Source: Methanosarcinaceae archaeon (GTDB lineage Archaea > Halobacteriota > Methanosarcinia > Methanosarcinales > Methanosarcinaceae). Taken from it: DNA of 13,001 nt. The number at the start of each line of letters is the position of its first letter. Within the stretch, counting starts at the first letter, position 1. The stretch is from contig JAGAEB010000020.1 in the NCBI GenBank assembly GCA_017613335.1, positions 1 through 13,001 on the forward strand, written 5' to 3'. Made by a program: the position numbers and the translations under genes. The notes beneath the pieces were generated by a model, which was given only the letters and a program-made list of their open reading frames with translations, searched no databases and was not told the origin of the DNA. Below, piece after piece: positions 1 through 6,261 of this stretch.

Positions 1-97
1 AAGTGAGCAGATTTTGTGAGGGAAAGCAGAGACCGAAGGTGCCTGTAGCAAACGGAAAATCTGCGAACGAAGTGAGCAGATTTTAGAGCAGATTTTT
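1..97 (+). repeat. Left-edge copy of a ~70-bp hairpin repeat
   Basis: A complete 29-nt hairpin lies at 56-84: arms AAAATCTGC and GCAGATTTT enclose GA-AC-GAA-GT-GA. The 3' part of a preceding copy is at 1-15, giving a 69-base period, and a decayed third fragment (GAGCAGATTTT) is at 86-96. The spacer at 16-55 matches, with substitutions, the reverse complement of 12903-12943 (shared blocks GTGAG, GCAGAGAC, AGGTGC, AAACGG). The array therefore belongs to the same family as the right-edge repeats, in opposite orientation. It abuts the dinB stop codon and may also end dinB transcription, since on the minus strand the hairpin is followed by TTTT. No protein is called here. Confidence 0.85.
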
Positions 98-1204
98 TCA
101 GAAATTGTCAAACGTCATCTGTCCGGGCATGATCTTCTTCAGTGCGGAGACGCCGACGCTGATCCGCCTGATCTTTCTGTGCTTCGGATCGGTCTCTTTT
201 TCCATAAGTTCCCGGAAGAGGTCTTTGGCATATCTGCGGATCAGGCCGACGTCTTTTGAGAAGACCGGATGGGAGACTGACCGTGAGACCATGGTGTAAT
301 CTGAAAAAATAACGTTGATCGTCACCGTTTTGAAATAAAATCCATAGCTTCTGAGAGACGTGTCCACATCTTCGGCGGCGATATCGATCCCGAGCATCAG
401 AAGGGATTCTTCGCCGGTCGGCTTATCAAAAGTATAATAGCGGCTGACGGATTTCGGGTCTTTCGTCTCCGTCACGATTCTGTTATCGATGCCGAGCGCC
501 GCATCTCTGAGAACGAGACCGCCTTTTCCGAGTCTGTCAAAAATGTCCGGCGCAGACGATCCGGCCAGATCCCCGACGGTCAGAATACCCATTTCATTCA
601 TGACGGCAAGTGTTTTTGAACCGACGCCCGGAAGCTTTCCGACCGGAAGCGGATCAAGGAAATCCCTGACATTTTCAGGCCTCACGACCGTCAGGCCATC
701 GGGTTTCTGAAATCCTGATGCGATCTTGGCGATCGTCCGGTTCGGGCCGATGCCGACGGAACAGGTGATCCGCTCAGCCCCGTAAATTTCATTTTTGATC
801 GCAAGCGCCGTTTTTTCCGCCTCTTCATACGTCCTGACGTCTTCACCCGGATCGGCATAGGCCTCATCGATACTTGCCCGCTGAACGACGGAAACGTGTT
901 TCCCGATGATCGCCATGACGTTTTTTGAGACTTCCTGATAAAGTTCTTTTCTCATCGGCAGGAAGATCGTTTCCGGACAGAGCTTCTGCGCCTTGGAAAC
1001 AGGCATCGCCGAATGAATCCCGAATTTCCTGGCCGGATAGGACGCCGCACTCACGACGCCCCGCGGCACTTCATTCTCTTTGAATGAATACGTCCTGGAA
1101 CAGACAACGACAGGCTTTCCGGCCAGATCCGGACGGTCACGCATCTCGACAGATGCAAAAAAACTGTCCATATCAATATGCATGACGATTTTCTGATCAT
1201 CCAT
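98..1204 (-). CDS. dinB: DNA polymerase IV (Y-family, archaeal Dpo4/DinB type)
   Basis: Translesion DNA polymerase of 368 aa, the usual length for archaeal DinB. The palm starts with HIDMDSFFASVE: Asp11 is a catalytic metal ligand and Phe16 sits at the steric-gate position. RGVVSAASYPARKFG (48-62) is the finger motif and SIDEA (111-115) supplies Asp113/Glu114. A helix-hairpin-helix stretch (LPGVGSKT) follows, then the little-finger domain. The last residues, QMTFDNF (362-368), fit a PCNA-interacting QxxhxxF box, tying the enzyme to the archaeal sliding clamp. The ATG at 1204 is preceded by GGAGAG at good spacing; Met8 is a weaker alternative. The motif reads SIDEAYADP where most relatives have SIDEAYLD, a small oddity. 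The gene is monocistronic, with a 22-bp repeat array in its upstream region. Confidence 0.95.
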   Translation of the reverse strand: MDDQKIVMHIDMDSFFASVEMRDRPDLAGKPVVVCSRTYSFKENEVPRGVVSAASYPARKFGIHSAMPVSKAQKLCPETIFLPMRKELYQEVSKNVMAIIGKHVSVVQRASIDEAYADPGEDVRTYEEAEKTALAIKNEIYGAERITCSVGIGPNRTIAKIASGFQKPDGLTVVRPENVRDFLDPLPVGKLPGVGSKTLAVMNEMGILTVGDLAGSSAPDIFDRLGKGGLVLRDAALGIDNRIVTETKDPKSVSRYYTFDKPTGEESLLMLGIDIAAEDVDTSLRSYGFYFKTVTINVIFSDYTMVSRSVSHPVFSKDVGLIRRYAKDLFRELMEKETDPKHRKIRRISVGVSALKKIMPGQMTFDNF

Positions 1205-1235
1205 TCCGTTCTCTCCGTGATTGTTCTGCCGGTTT

Positions 1236-1310
1236 CTTCGTGACTGTCCTGTCTGTTTTTCGTGACTGTCCTGTCTGTTTTTCGTGACTTCTGCCTGTTT
1301 TCGTGACTGT
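1236..1310. repeat. 22-bp tandem repeat upstream of dinB
   Basis: The motif TTCGTGACTGTCCTGTCTG recurs: CGTGAC begins at 1239, 1261, 1283 and 1302, so the steps are 22, 22 and 19. The first two units are nearly identical and the last two are eroded. The array fills much of the gap between fumarase beta and dinB. If the weak TATA-like CATAAAAG on the minus strand (1349-1356) is the promoter, the array is transcribed as the dinB leader. Confidence 0.85.
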
Positions 1311-1368
1311 TCCGATGTTTTTCCGGAACCGTTCCGACGGGCTGTGATCTTTTATGATCCGGTCTTTT

Positions 1369-2001
1369 TCATATTTTTAAAAATGCTTCTTCAGCGCTTT
1401 CTCTGACTTCTTCGAAAAGATCTTTTCCGTAAGCATCGACGCCGGCGATCAGTGGTCCGAATTTTTCTGCTTTCAGGACCCAGACGGCTTCCGGCATGCC
1501 GAGGTCTTCCCAGAAGACGCCGTCGACTTTTCCGATCATGCTGACGGCCAGAGCGGCGCATCCGCCCGTGTAGGAAAGGTAGATGCATTTTTCGCGAAGG
1601 ACAGGCGCAATGCCCTGCATGCCGCCTTTTCCGATCAGGACGCGGATGCGGTGATTTTTAAGGACTTCCGGCGTCATTTTCGTCATGCGGTCGCTCGTCG
1701 TCGGGCCGGCGGCAACAGCTTTCCATCCGGTCTTTCCGGTCGCGCTTTTTCCTGAGGCATCCGTGTTTTTCCCTGACGCCTCTTCTGTCTCCTGCATCAC
1801 CGGACCGCAGTGATAAATGACGGCGCCATCCAGGTCAAAGGGAAGTTCCTTTCCTTCCCGGTCATACCTGATGATACGGTCATGGGCTTCATCGCGGGCC
1901 GTCAGGATCGTCCCTGTGATATAAACAACGTCACCTGCCCTGATCTTCAGGATATCCTCTTCTGTGACAGGCGTTGTGAGTTCGTGAACCGTTCCTGACA
2001 T
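1369..2001 (-). CDS. fumB: Fumarate hydratase class I, beta (C-terminal domain) subunit
   Basis: Beta subunit of the two-subunit class I fumarase, which interconverts fumarate and L-malate in the cytoplasm; 210 aa. It has the signature TGTILTARDEAHDR (29-42, with Arg36, Asp37 and His40), IYHCGPVM, GPTTSDRM (99-106) and IGKGG (123-127). The start is ATG at 2001, not the upstream in-frame 2043. An AAGGAGG ribosome site lies 6 nt before it, inside the end of the alpha gene, whose TAA is at 2003-2005, so the genes are translationally coupled. Residues 71-92 are a Ser/Gly/Lys/Thr-rich insertion between GPVM and GPTTS, where relatives have a short loop. An L-tartrate dehydratase beta subunit would look similar, but fumarase is by far the likelier role in a methanogen. 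Confidence 0.93.
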   Translation of the reverse strand: MSGTVHELTTPVTEEDILKIRAGDVVYITGTILTARDEAHDRIIRYDREGKELPFDLDGAVIYHCGPVMQETEEASGKNTDASGKSATGKTGWKAVAAGPTTSDRMTKMTPEVLKNHRIRVLIGKGGMQGIAPVLREKCIYLSYTGGCAALAVSMIGKVDGVFWEDLGMPEAVWVLKAEKFGPLIAGVDAYGKDLFEEVRESAEEAFLKI

Positions 2002-2002
2002 C

Positions 2003-2974
2003 TTAGGCCTCCTTTCCTTTTTCTGTGTCTTTTCCACCGGCACGCCCGCTGTCCTTTCCGCAGACGTTCAGGCCGCTTCTGTCCTTTCCGTCGTCTCCGT
2101 TATAGACGGCCGCTGCATGGCGGTCTGCCCAGCACTGGATATTGACGGCGACAGGAAGCGATGCCGTATGACAGGATGCTTTTCTGACGCGGACGGAAAG
2201 CGCCGTCGTGTTTCCGCCGAGGCCCATGCAGCCGATCCCGAGAGAATTGACGGCGTCCAGGATCTCTTTTTCAAAAGGATCGAGTTCATCCCGCGTTCTG
2301 AGCGGCTCCGTCAGGGCTTTTTTGGCAAGCCGCGCGGATTTGTCGAACGAACCGCCGATGCCGATGCCGAGGACAAGCGGCGGGCAGGGCTTTCCGCCCG
2401 CGCGGAGGACCGTTTCAGCCACGAATCTCACGATCTCCGGGATCTCCGTCGGCATGAACATCCTCAGTGCGCTCATGTTTTCCGAACCTGCGCCTTTGGG
2501 CGCAAAAACGATCTTCAGAGAATTTCCGGGAACGAATTCATAATTGATATCCGGAAGACCGTCGCCGAGATTGTTCCCGGAATTCCGGCGCGTCAGCGGA
2601 TCGACGACATTGGGCCTGAGAGGCACCGACTTCGTCGCACGGGCGCAGCCGTCACGGATCGCTCCCTCCAGATCAAAACCAAGCGTCAGAGAACGCCCGA
2701 TCTCGACCCAAAAAATGAAAATGCCCGTGTCCTGACAGACAGGGACTTTTAAAGAAGAAGCGATCCCGATGTTTTTAAGGATCGCAGACAGCTGCGCCTT
2801 TGCTGCCTCATTCGTTTCATTTTCAAGCGCTGATGAAAGAGCGCGGACGGCGTCATCAGGAATCGTCGTCTCAGCCGCTGTCACGATCCTGACAACAGCA
2901 TCGGAAACGGCTTCAAAAGAGAGTTCCTCAATAACATCATCGACGCCGCAATCCGCAGAAATCATACCGGACAT
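2003..2974 (-). CDS. fumA: Fumarate hydratase class I, alpha (Fe-S, N-terminal domain) subunit
   Basis: Catalytic Fe-S subunit of class I fumarase, 323 aa. Motifs in order: VCQDTG (Cys80), RPNVVDPLTRRNSGNN, GAGSENMS, KPCPPLVLGIGIGGS (Cys197), GIGCMGLGGNTT (Cys249) and VNIQCWADRHAA (Cys281). By spacing, Cys80, Cys197 and Cys281 are the likely [4Fe-4S] ligands (inference from the E. coli FumA Cys pattern). An ATG at 2998 is in frame, but the ATG at 2974 has AGGTGA 4 nt upstream and is preferred. After the domain ends near residue 292 there is a 31-residue polar tail with three GKD repeats, absent from typical family members. Beta follows immediately. The enzyme serves the reductive oxaloacetate-to-2-oxoglutarate branch in Methanomicrobiales. 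Confidence 0.93.
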   Translation of the reverse strand: MSGMISADCGVDDVIEELSFEAVSDAVVRIVTAAETTIPDDAVRALSSALENETNEAAKAQLSAILKNIGIASSLKVPVCQDTGIFIFWVEIGRSLTLGFDLEGAIRDGCARATKSVPLRPNVVDPLTRRNSGNNLGDGLPDINYEFVPGNSLKIVFAPKGAGSENMSALRMFMPTEIPEIVRFVAETVLRAGGKPCPPLVLGIGIGGSFDKSARLAKKALTEPLRTRDELDPFEKEILDAVNSLGIGCMGLGGNTTALSVRVRKASCHTASLPVAVNIQCWADRHAAAVYNGDDGKDRSGLNVCGKDSGRAGGKDTEKGKEA

Positions 2975-3001
2975 TTTGTCACCTATTGTTATGATCATGA
3001 A

Positions 3002-3025
3002 TTTTCATAAAATGATAAAATCATC
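3002..3025 (-). promoter_or_regulatory. Candidate fumAB promoter
   Basis: On the minus strand two TATA-like stretches (ATTTTATCA at 3014-3021 and ATTTTATGAAAA at 3002-3013) lie 28-47 bases before the chosen fumA start. They coincide with a 13-bp palindrome, ATGAT-AAA-ATCAT (3012-3024). The dyad array at 3026-3115 starts directly upstream, the usual place for activator or repressor sites in archaea. Which box is used cannot be decided from the sequence. Confidence 0.45.
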
Positions 3026-3115
3026 TGTGTCACATAGTTGTGTCGCACAGTGTGTCACACAGTTGTGTCACACAATTGTACCGTGCAGTTGTGTCCCACA
3101 TTTGTGCCACTCATT
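3026..3115. repeat. Seven tandem 13-bp dyad repeats upstream of fumAB
   Basis: Seven adjacent units start at 3026, 3039, 3051, 3064, 3077, 3090 and 3103 (one is 12 bp, the others 13). The best copy is TGTGTCACACA followed by GT or AT. Its core is a perfect palindrome, TGTGT-C-ACACA, and units 1-4 stay close to it while units 5-7 are degenerate. The array ends at the candidate fumA promoter. It could be a multi-site operator or a neutral microsatellite-like expansion. Confidence 0.85.
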
Positions 3116-3211
3116 TATTCTTTTGTAATAACCGGACAGTTGTATCATTTCCTTTTAAGAGAAGACTTTCCACTTCTTCATGGTAAAAATAATTCACGAT
3201 GAGAGGCAGTT

Positions 3212-4213
3212 TCAAAAGACCTTTTTATGATCTTTTGACCCGTCACAAATGTTCTCAGTCAGCTTTCGGAAATCAAGTGTCTGCTGTCCCTGTGCTATCT
3301 TTTTTTCCAGCCAGCTTGTCTGAACGCCCTGCTGTATGATATCCGTCTCTTTCAGACGGCCGAGCAGGAGCGGTGAATCCGGATCGTGACGTCTGTAATT
3401 TTCCGCAGCCGTCTGCGGATCTTTGTTGGCGTAACAGTATCTGCATCCGTTCGGGCAGGTGTCGTATGCGCCGATATCCCGGCTTTCAAGACAGTGGCAT
3501 CCTTTTCTCATCCCGTTGTGTTTCCGGCGGCGGAACATGATCCCGTTCGCACTGCCGAGGATTTCCGCCGTTATGCAGCCGGATGAATGAATGCCGTATC
3601 TGCTGTAATCGATGTCGCTGCCGCATGTCTGGATATAAATGCCGTGCTTTGCGGCGATCTCACCGAGACCCTTCGCCAGCGCCTCTTTGTCTGAATCCGT
3701 CATCGGGATGAGTTCCGGCATATTCTTTTCCAGTTTCCTGTACATCTCGACGAAACTGAAAACGCAGCGGTCAACATGGCCGGCCAGACGGGATGCTATA
3801 TAGTCAAAAGTCTCCAGATGGACCTGTATCGTGTACCTGTCCGTCAGAAGCACCGGATCATACCGCCAGAAGATCCGTTTCGCGCCGACGATCTTTTCAA
3901 GCTCGAACAACGTCCCGATGCTTTCATCAACGGACGGCACGCCCGGTTCGATGTCTTTCCCGTAGGCCGTGATCGTATACTGAAAATGAGTATGGAACCG
4001 GTCCGTGATCCTGTGAAGATCTTTGAGGACCGGTCTGTAATTTTTAGAACAGAATTCAACGCAGTCGACCGTTTCCGGCGTCAGCTCGTAACGCGTCACC
4101 TTGTCCGGAAACAATGGATTTCTTGACAGAACATAGCCCTCTTCAAAACGTTTCAGAAGCCAGGGCGTGTAATACTGGACAGTATCCGTCCGGGCGCCTG
4201 TATTGATGATCAC
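3212..4213 (-). CDS. DUF1848 family radical-SAM-like Fe-S protein
   Basis: 333-aa protein of the DUF1848 family; the biochemical function is unknown. The N-terminal part resembles a TIM-barrel of the spore-photolyase-like radical SAM group: a VEFCSKNYRPVL segment (52-63) like the family TKNP strand, then FQYTITAYGKDIEPGVPS and IFWRYDPVLLTDRYT. Five cysteines cluster near the C-terminus: Cys239, 241, 253, 257 and 260. The last three form CPNGCRYC, a CxxxCxxC of radical SAM spacing but located at the C-terminal end rather than the N-terminus. The start is GTG at 4213, with GAGGAA 7 nt upstream and no better ATG. It lies 34 nt after the DUF3737 gene, probably in one operon. The substrate cannot be inferred. 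Confidence 0.88.
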   Translation of the reverse strand: MIINTGARTDTVQYYTPWLLKRFEEGYVLSRNPLFPDKVTRYELTPETVDCVEFCSKNYRPVLKDLHRITDRFHTHFQYTITAYGKDIEPGVPSVDESIGTLFELEKIVGAKRIFWRYDPVLLTDRYTIQVHLETFDYIASRLAGHVDRCVFSFVEMYRKLEKNMPELIPMTDSDKEALAKGLGEIAAKHGIYIQTCGSDIDYSRYGIHSSGCITAEILGSANGIMFRRRKHNGMRKGCHCLESRDIGAYDTCPNGCRYCYANKDPQTAAENYRRHDPDSPLLLGRLKETDIIQQGVQTSWLEKKIAQGQQTLDFRKLTENICDGSKDHKKVF

Positions 4214-4247
4214 TTCTATTCCTCTTTTTCTTCCGTGTGACCGGTCG

Positions 4248-5084
4248 TCATGACTTTTCCGTTACGATGATTCCTTTCGCTTCCGGATCGTCCATGATCA
4301 CTTCTCCCGCAGACACGACGGAAATCCTGCCTGAACGCGGATTTCTGATGCTGTCGACCGGCGTCAGGATCACTGCGTCCACTTCCGATTTCTCGAAAGC
4401 GAGATCCGTGCCTGTCATCCGGCAGTCTTTCAGTTTCAGGCCTCTGCAGTAACACAGAGGCTGCGTCCCGATGATCGTGCAGTTTTCAAACGTCACGTTT
4501 CCGGAATACCAGGCAAGATATTCCCCTCTGACGATGCAGTTCTTCACAAGAACGTTTTCCGCATGCCAGAAAGCATCTTTTGTATCAAATTCACAGTCTT
4601 CAAAGACGGCATCTCTGATGTACTGGAAGGAATATTTTCCTTTGAACGTCACGCCCTGAAAATGAAGATGATCGGACCGCATCATGAAATATTCGCTCTC
4701 GACGCGGGTATCCGTCATCCGGATCCCCCGGACGGACCAGCCGAATTCCGGAGATATGATGTCACAGTCACTGATCGTGACATCGGCGCATTCACGGAGC
4801 GCTTTGACCCCGTGCATCTTCGTGCCGGAAATCCGGATCTCTTCGGAATACCAGAGAGCTGCACGGCACAGATCCGTCATCTCACAGTTATCGATCTCCA
4901 GACGGACATCGTGCCAGAAAGGATACCGGAGATTGAAACGGCTGTTCCTGACTTTTATGTCCCTGCATTCTTTGAGAGCGCTCTCGCCGTCAGCAGGCCC
5001 GTCAAAAGAACAATCCGTGATCTCGGCATGACTGATCCCGTAAAGCGCTCTTTCTTCGTCAAAGACAAGGTTCTCATATTTCAT
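4248..5084 (-). CDS. DUF3737 family right-handed beta-helix protein
   Basis: 278-aa protein of the DUF3737 family, function unknown. It consists of repeated short strands with FxxC/DC turns (for example ITDCSF, LEIDNCEM, VTISDCDI, VFEDCEF, VLVKNCIV, VTFENCTI, LKLKDCRM), the pattern of a single-stranded right-handed beta-helix. There is no signal peptide or membrane segment, so it is cytoplasmic. The start is ATG at 5084, with AAAGGAG 8 nt upstream; the in-frame codon at 5123 lacks a ribosome site. Family members are common in gut Firmicutes, so acquisition from bacteria is possible, but base composition here resembles the neighbours. The 34-nt gap to DUF1848 suggests co-transcription. Confidence 0.88.
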   Translation of the reverse strand: MKYENLVFDEERALYGISHAEITDCSFDGPADGESALKECRDIKVRNSRFNLRYPFWHDVRLEIDNCEMTDLCRAALWYSEEIRISGTKMHGVKALRECADVTISDCDIISPEFGWSVRGIRMTDTRVESEYFMMRSDHLHFQGVTFKGKYSFQYIRDAVFEDCEFDTKDAFWHAENVLVKNCIVRGEYLAWYSGNVTFENCTIIGTQPLCYCRGLKLKDCRMTGTDLAFEKSEVDAVILTPVDSIRNPRSGRISVVSAGEVIMDDPEAKGIIVTEKS

Positions 5085-5116
5085 CCGGCAGACTCCTTTC
5101 TGTCTCATGTCTTTTT

Positions 5117-5255
5117 TCGACATCTGTTTTGTTTTTCAACTGTTTGTCTTTCGACATCTGTTTTGTCTTTCATCACACGTTTTCATTAAAGCCCATGTCT
5201 TTTTCTGAACATGTATTTCGTCTTTGATCACGTGTTTTCATTTAAGCACATTTTT
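5117..5255. repeat. Two nested duplications (34 bp and 55 bp) upstream of DUF3737
   Basis: TCGACATCTGTTTTGT occurs at 5117-5132 and 5151-5166, a 34-base offset. The following stretch (GTCTTTNATCAC...GTTTTCATT...AAGC) occurs at 5165-5190 and again, with changes, at 5220-5245, a 55-base offset. The region is T-rich on the plus strand (A-rich on the minus) and must hold the promoter of the DUF3737-DUF1848 pair, though I see no clear TATA box. Confidence 0.7.
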
Positions 5256-5275
5256 TCATCAGATGTTTCCGGTTT

Positions 5276-5947
5276 TCAGAAACCGAGTCCGGACAGCCAT
5301 TCATCGACTGCCTTTTTCACATTTTCCTGATCGTTCTGTGCATCCGTTCCTTTGACGGCAAGACCTTTGCCGACGGTGCTTTTGGGGCAGGCGGCCTCCA
5401 GTTTGCTGTCGAAGCCGGAGAGTCCCGATCCTTCGTGCGTCGAGAAGGGGATCAGCGTCTTTCCGGCAAGGCCGTCCTTGTTGTTTTCAAAGTAGGTGTA
5501 CATGATCATGGGCCAGTCGCCCCACCAGACGGGCGCGCCGATGAAAATGGTGTCATAATCCGACAGATCCGGACCTTTTCCGAGATACTTCGGTCTTGCA
5601 TTTTCATCCTGCTCTTTCTGTGCAGCTTCGAGAAGTTCGTCATAAGTTCTCGGATATCTGTTTTCGGCAGGAATGATCTCAAAGACATCCGCGCCTGTTT
5701 TATCGGCGATCATTCCGGCAACGACAGCCGTGTTGCCTTCGGTGATCTCGCCGACGTTGTACTGTTCGCCTGTTCTTGAGAAGTACACGACGAGGATCCT
5801 CGTCGGTTCCTGCTGATTTCCTGCCGAAGCTGTCACGGACGGTCCGGTCTGATCGTCTTTGTTGCTGTCTGAGCCGATGCACCCTGCCGATACAAGGACA
5901 AAAGCCAGACACAATAACAATGAAAAAATCTTAAGATAACTGTTCAT
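5276..5947 (-). CDS. Flavodoxin-like (Flavodoxin_4) lipoprotein
   Basis: 223-aa predicted lipoprotein with a flavodoxin fold. Residues 1-22 are a hydrophobic signal ending in SAGC (lipid-attachment Cys23), followed by a polar Ser/Thr/Gln linker to about residue 47. The flavodoxin domain begins with ILVVYFSRTGEQYN (51-64), the FMN-phosphate loop, and has the isoalloxazine-side APVWWGDWP (138-146) and a conserved late strand TLIPFSTHEGSG (164-175). It probably binds FMN on the outer face of the membrane and acts as an electron carrier or quinone/FMN-dependent reductase; the partner is unknown. The start ATG at 5947 has GGTGA 6 nt upstream; the ATG at 5965 would run through this site and is less likely. 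A 9-bp inverted repeat (5960-5986) sits just upstream. Confidence 0.88.
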   Translation of the reverse strand: MNSYLKIFSLLLCLAFVLVSAGCIGSDSNKDDQTGPSVTASAGNQQEPTRILVVYFSRTGEQYNVGEITEGNTAVVAGMIADKTGADVFEIIPAENRYPRTYDELLEAAQKEQDENARPKYLGKGPDLSDYDTIFIGAPVWWGDWPMIMYTYFENNKDGLAGKTLIPFSTHEGSGLSGFDSKLEAACPKSTVGKGLAVKGTDAQNDQENVKKAVDEWLSGLGF

Positions 5948-5959
5948 AATATCACCGGC

Positions 5960-5986
5960 AGTCATTCCTGATTTTCCGGAATGACT
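5960..5986. promoter_or_regulatory. 9-bp inverted repeat in the flavodoxin leader
   Basis: AGTCATTCC (5960-5968) and GGAATGACT (5978-5986) are perfect inverted repeats with a 9-nt spacer. The element ends 3 nt from the GGTGA ribosome site of the flavodoxin gene. If the TATA-like GATATAGG (minus strand, near 6010) is the promoter, the repeat spans the expected transcription start. It could be a repressor operator or an RNA hairpin controlling translation. Confidence 0.6.
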
Positions 5987-6158
5987 CTTGAATTAATCCT
6001 GAACATACCCTATATCCTGTCCTCATTACATAATCTTTTTGCGGCCGGCATACGAAAAATTTCTTATTTTCAGATTCTGCCTGAATCCCGGTCAGGTTCG
6101 GTGACTTTTTCTTTATCCTGTCAGTCTTTCATCCGGTGCCTGACGTCCCGACAGAAAC

Positions 6159-6172
6159 TGTAATATATCATA
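6159..6172 (+). promoter_or_regulatory. Candidate TATA box for the thioesterase-aminotransferase operon
   Basis: TGTAATATATCATA on the plus strand lies about 95 nt before the thioesterase ATG at 6262, which predicts a transcript start near 6190, inside or just before the 18-bp direct repeat. No other AT-rich box fits better in this gap. Confidence 0.5.
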
Positions 6173-6185
6173 TCAGTGTCTCTTC

Positions 6186-6226
6186 CAATTTCCATTCTCT
6201 GATTCTCTCAATTTCCATTCTCTGAT
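6186..6226. repeat. 18-bp perfect direct repeat (23-bp period)
   Basis: CAATTTCCATTCTCTGAT occurs exactly twice, at 6186-6203 and 6209-6226, with 5-nt spacers TCTCT and CTCTA. It lies between the candidate TATA box and the start of the PaaI-like gene, so it is probably in the leader or overlaps the transcription start. Confidence 0.85.
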
Positions 6227-6261
6227 CTCTATTATTGTCACATCCTGTGAGATGAAAAATC

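Larger units (their letters stand above)
5987..6261. other. Divergent intergenic region
   Basis: With the inverted repeat at 5960-5986, this forms the 314-base gap between the flavodoxin and thioesterase genes, and it must contain both divergent promoters. I see a TATA-like GATATAGG on the minus strand near 6010, a TATA-like stretch on the plus strand at 6159-6172, and an 18-bp direct repeat at 6186-6226. The middle (about 6030-6150) shows no open frame or structure I would defend beyond a 5-bp stem (CCTGA/TCAGG). Confidence 0.6.

Noticed and set aside
2117..2752. Plus-strand 211-codon open frame
   Set aside because: It is antisense to the well-conserved fumarase alpha gene and its composition reflects the complement of that gene.
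3026..3115. Possible CRISPR array
   Set aside because: Units are 12-13 bp and contiguous, with no spacers. The 22-, 27- and 70-bp arrays also lack unique equal-length spacers and cas genes.
2769..3128. Plus-strand 119-codon open frame with Cys/His-rich end
   Set aside because: The Cys/His-rich end is a reading of the TGTGTCACACA repeat and the rest is antisense to fumA.
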